A DNA stretch of 5,437 nt, taken from assembly GCA_945981915.1 (NCBI GenBank), contig CAMFRJ010000108.1, positions 1-5,437 on the forward strand, in the 5' to 3' direction. Below, piece by piece: positions 5,392-5,437 of this stretch; positions within the stretch are counted from its first letter, which is position 1, and the number at the start of each line of letters is the position of its first letter. The notes beneath the pieces were generated by a model, which was not told where the DNA came from, did no database searches, and was given only the letters and a program-made list of their open reading frames with translations. The position numbers and the translations under genes are program-made. The stretch comes from an uncultured Erysipelotrichaceae bacterium. Lineage in GTDB: Bacteria; Bacillota_I; Bacilli_A; Erysipelotrichales; Coprobacillaceae.

Positions 5392-5437
5392 CTGTCTCTT
5401 ATACACATCTGACGCTGCCGACGATATGCAGTGTGTA
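5392..5437 (+). other. Untrimmed Nextera i5-side adapter (not genomic)
   Basis: Bases 5392-5410 are the reverse complement of the 19-bp Tn5 mosaic end (CTGTCTCTTATACACATCT). Bases 5411-5424 (GACGCTGCCGACGA) are the read-1 transposome arm. Bases 5425-5432 (TATGCAGT) are the reverse complement of Nextera index S506 ACTGCATA. Bases 5433-5437 (GTGTA) begin the P5 arm. Genomic DNA ends at 5391, inside the HAD gene. Confidence 0.98.

Noticed and set aside
1..5437. Terminal 19-bp inverted repeats suggesting a composite transposon or linear element
   Set aside because: They are the two Tn5 mosaic ends of the sequencing adapters, flanked by index and P5/P7 bases, with no transposase gene between them.

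Overview
This is a short contig from an AT-rich (about one third G+C by eye) low-GC Gram-positive genome. Strong GGAGG-type ribosome binding sites, short intergenic gaps, hairpin-plus-U-tract terminators and the protein families all fit Firmicutes/Bacillota. My best guess is an Erysipelotrichia-like gut bacterium, but this is inferred from style and not from a marker gene. Both ends are untrimmed Illumina Nextera (Tn5) adapter with index sequence, so only 46-5391 is genomic.

All seven convincing genes, plus one small gene of 44 codons, lie on the minus strand, so transcription runs from right to left. From the right end they are: the C-terminal part of a Cof-type HAD phosphatase, cut by the adapter; 12 bp later, transcription terminator Rho; then a small Asn/Gln/Lys-rich protein whose stop codon lies inside a hairpin terminator. 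A PPP-like metallophosphoesterase with a C-terminal SH3-like domain follows as a single gene with its own terminator. A tightly overlapped three-gene operon comes next: a HTH-less MerR-type protein, a cupin and a two-domain carboxymuconolactone decarboxylase (CMD)-like protein. It ends in a strong terminator, and a LysR-type regulator follows.

The most interesting part is 940-2415. The cupin and CMD-like proteins are metal- or thiol-dependent small-molecule enzymes that often occur together. Here they are translationally coupled to a 77-residue protein that resembles a MerR regulator without its DNA-binding helix-turn-helix. Just upstream of the operon's predicted promoter is a perfect ATAC-N7-GTAT palindrome, the classical LysR-type (BenM/CatM-like) T-N11-A box. 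A LysR regulator sits at the far end of the same cluster. The simplest reading is a small inducible unit, probably for a reactive or aromatic/carbonyl compound or redox stress, controlled by that LysR protein, with the HTH-less MerR protein as a possible ligand-binding or antagonist partner. The substrate cannot be read from the sequence.

There is no gene-free stretch longer than 300 bases, and I saw no tRNA, rRNA, CRISPR array, insertion sequence or phage gene.
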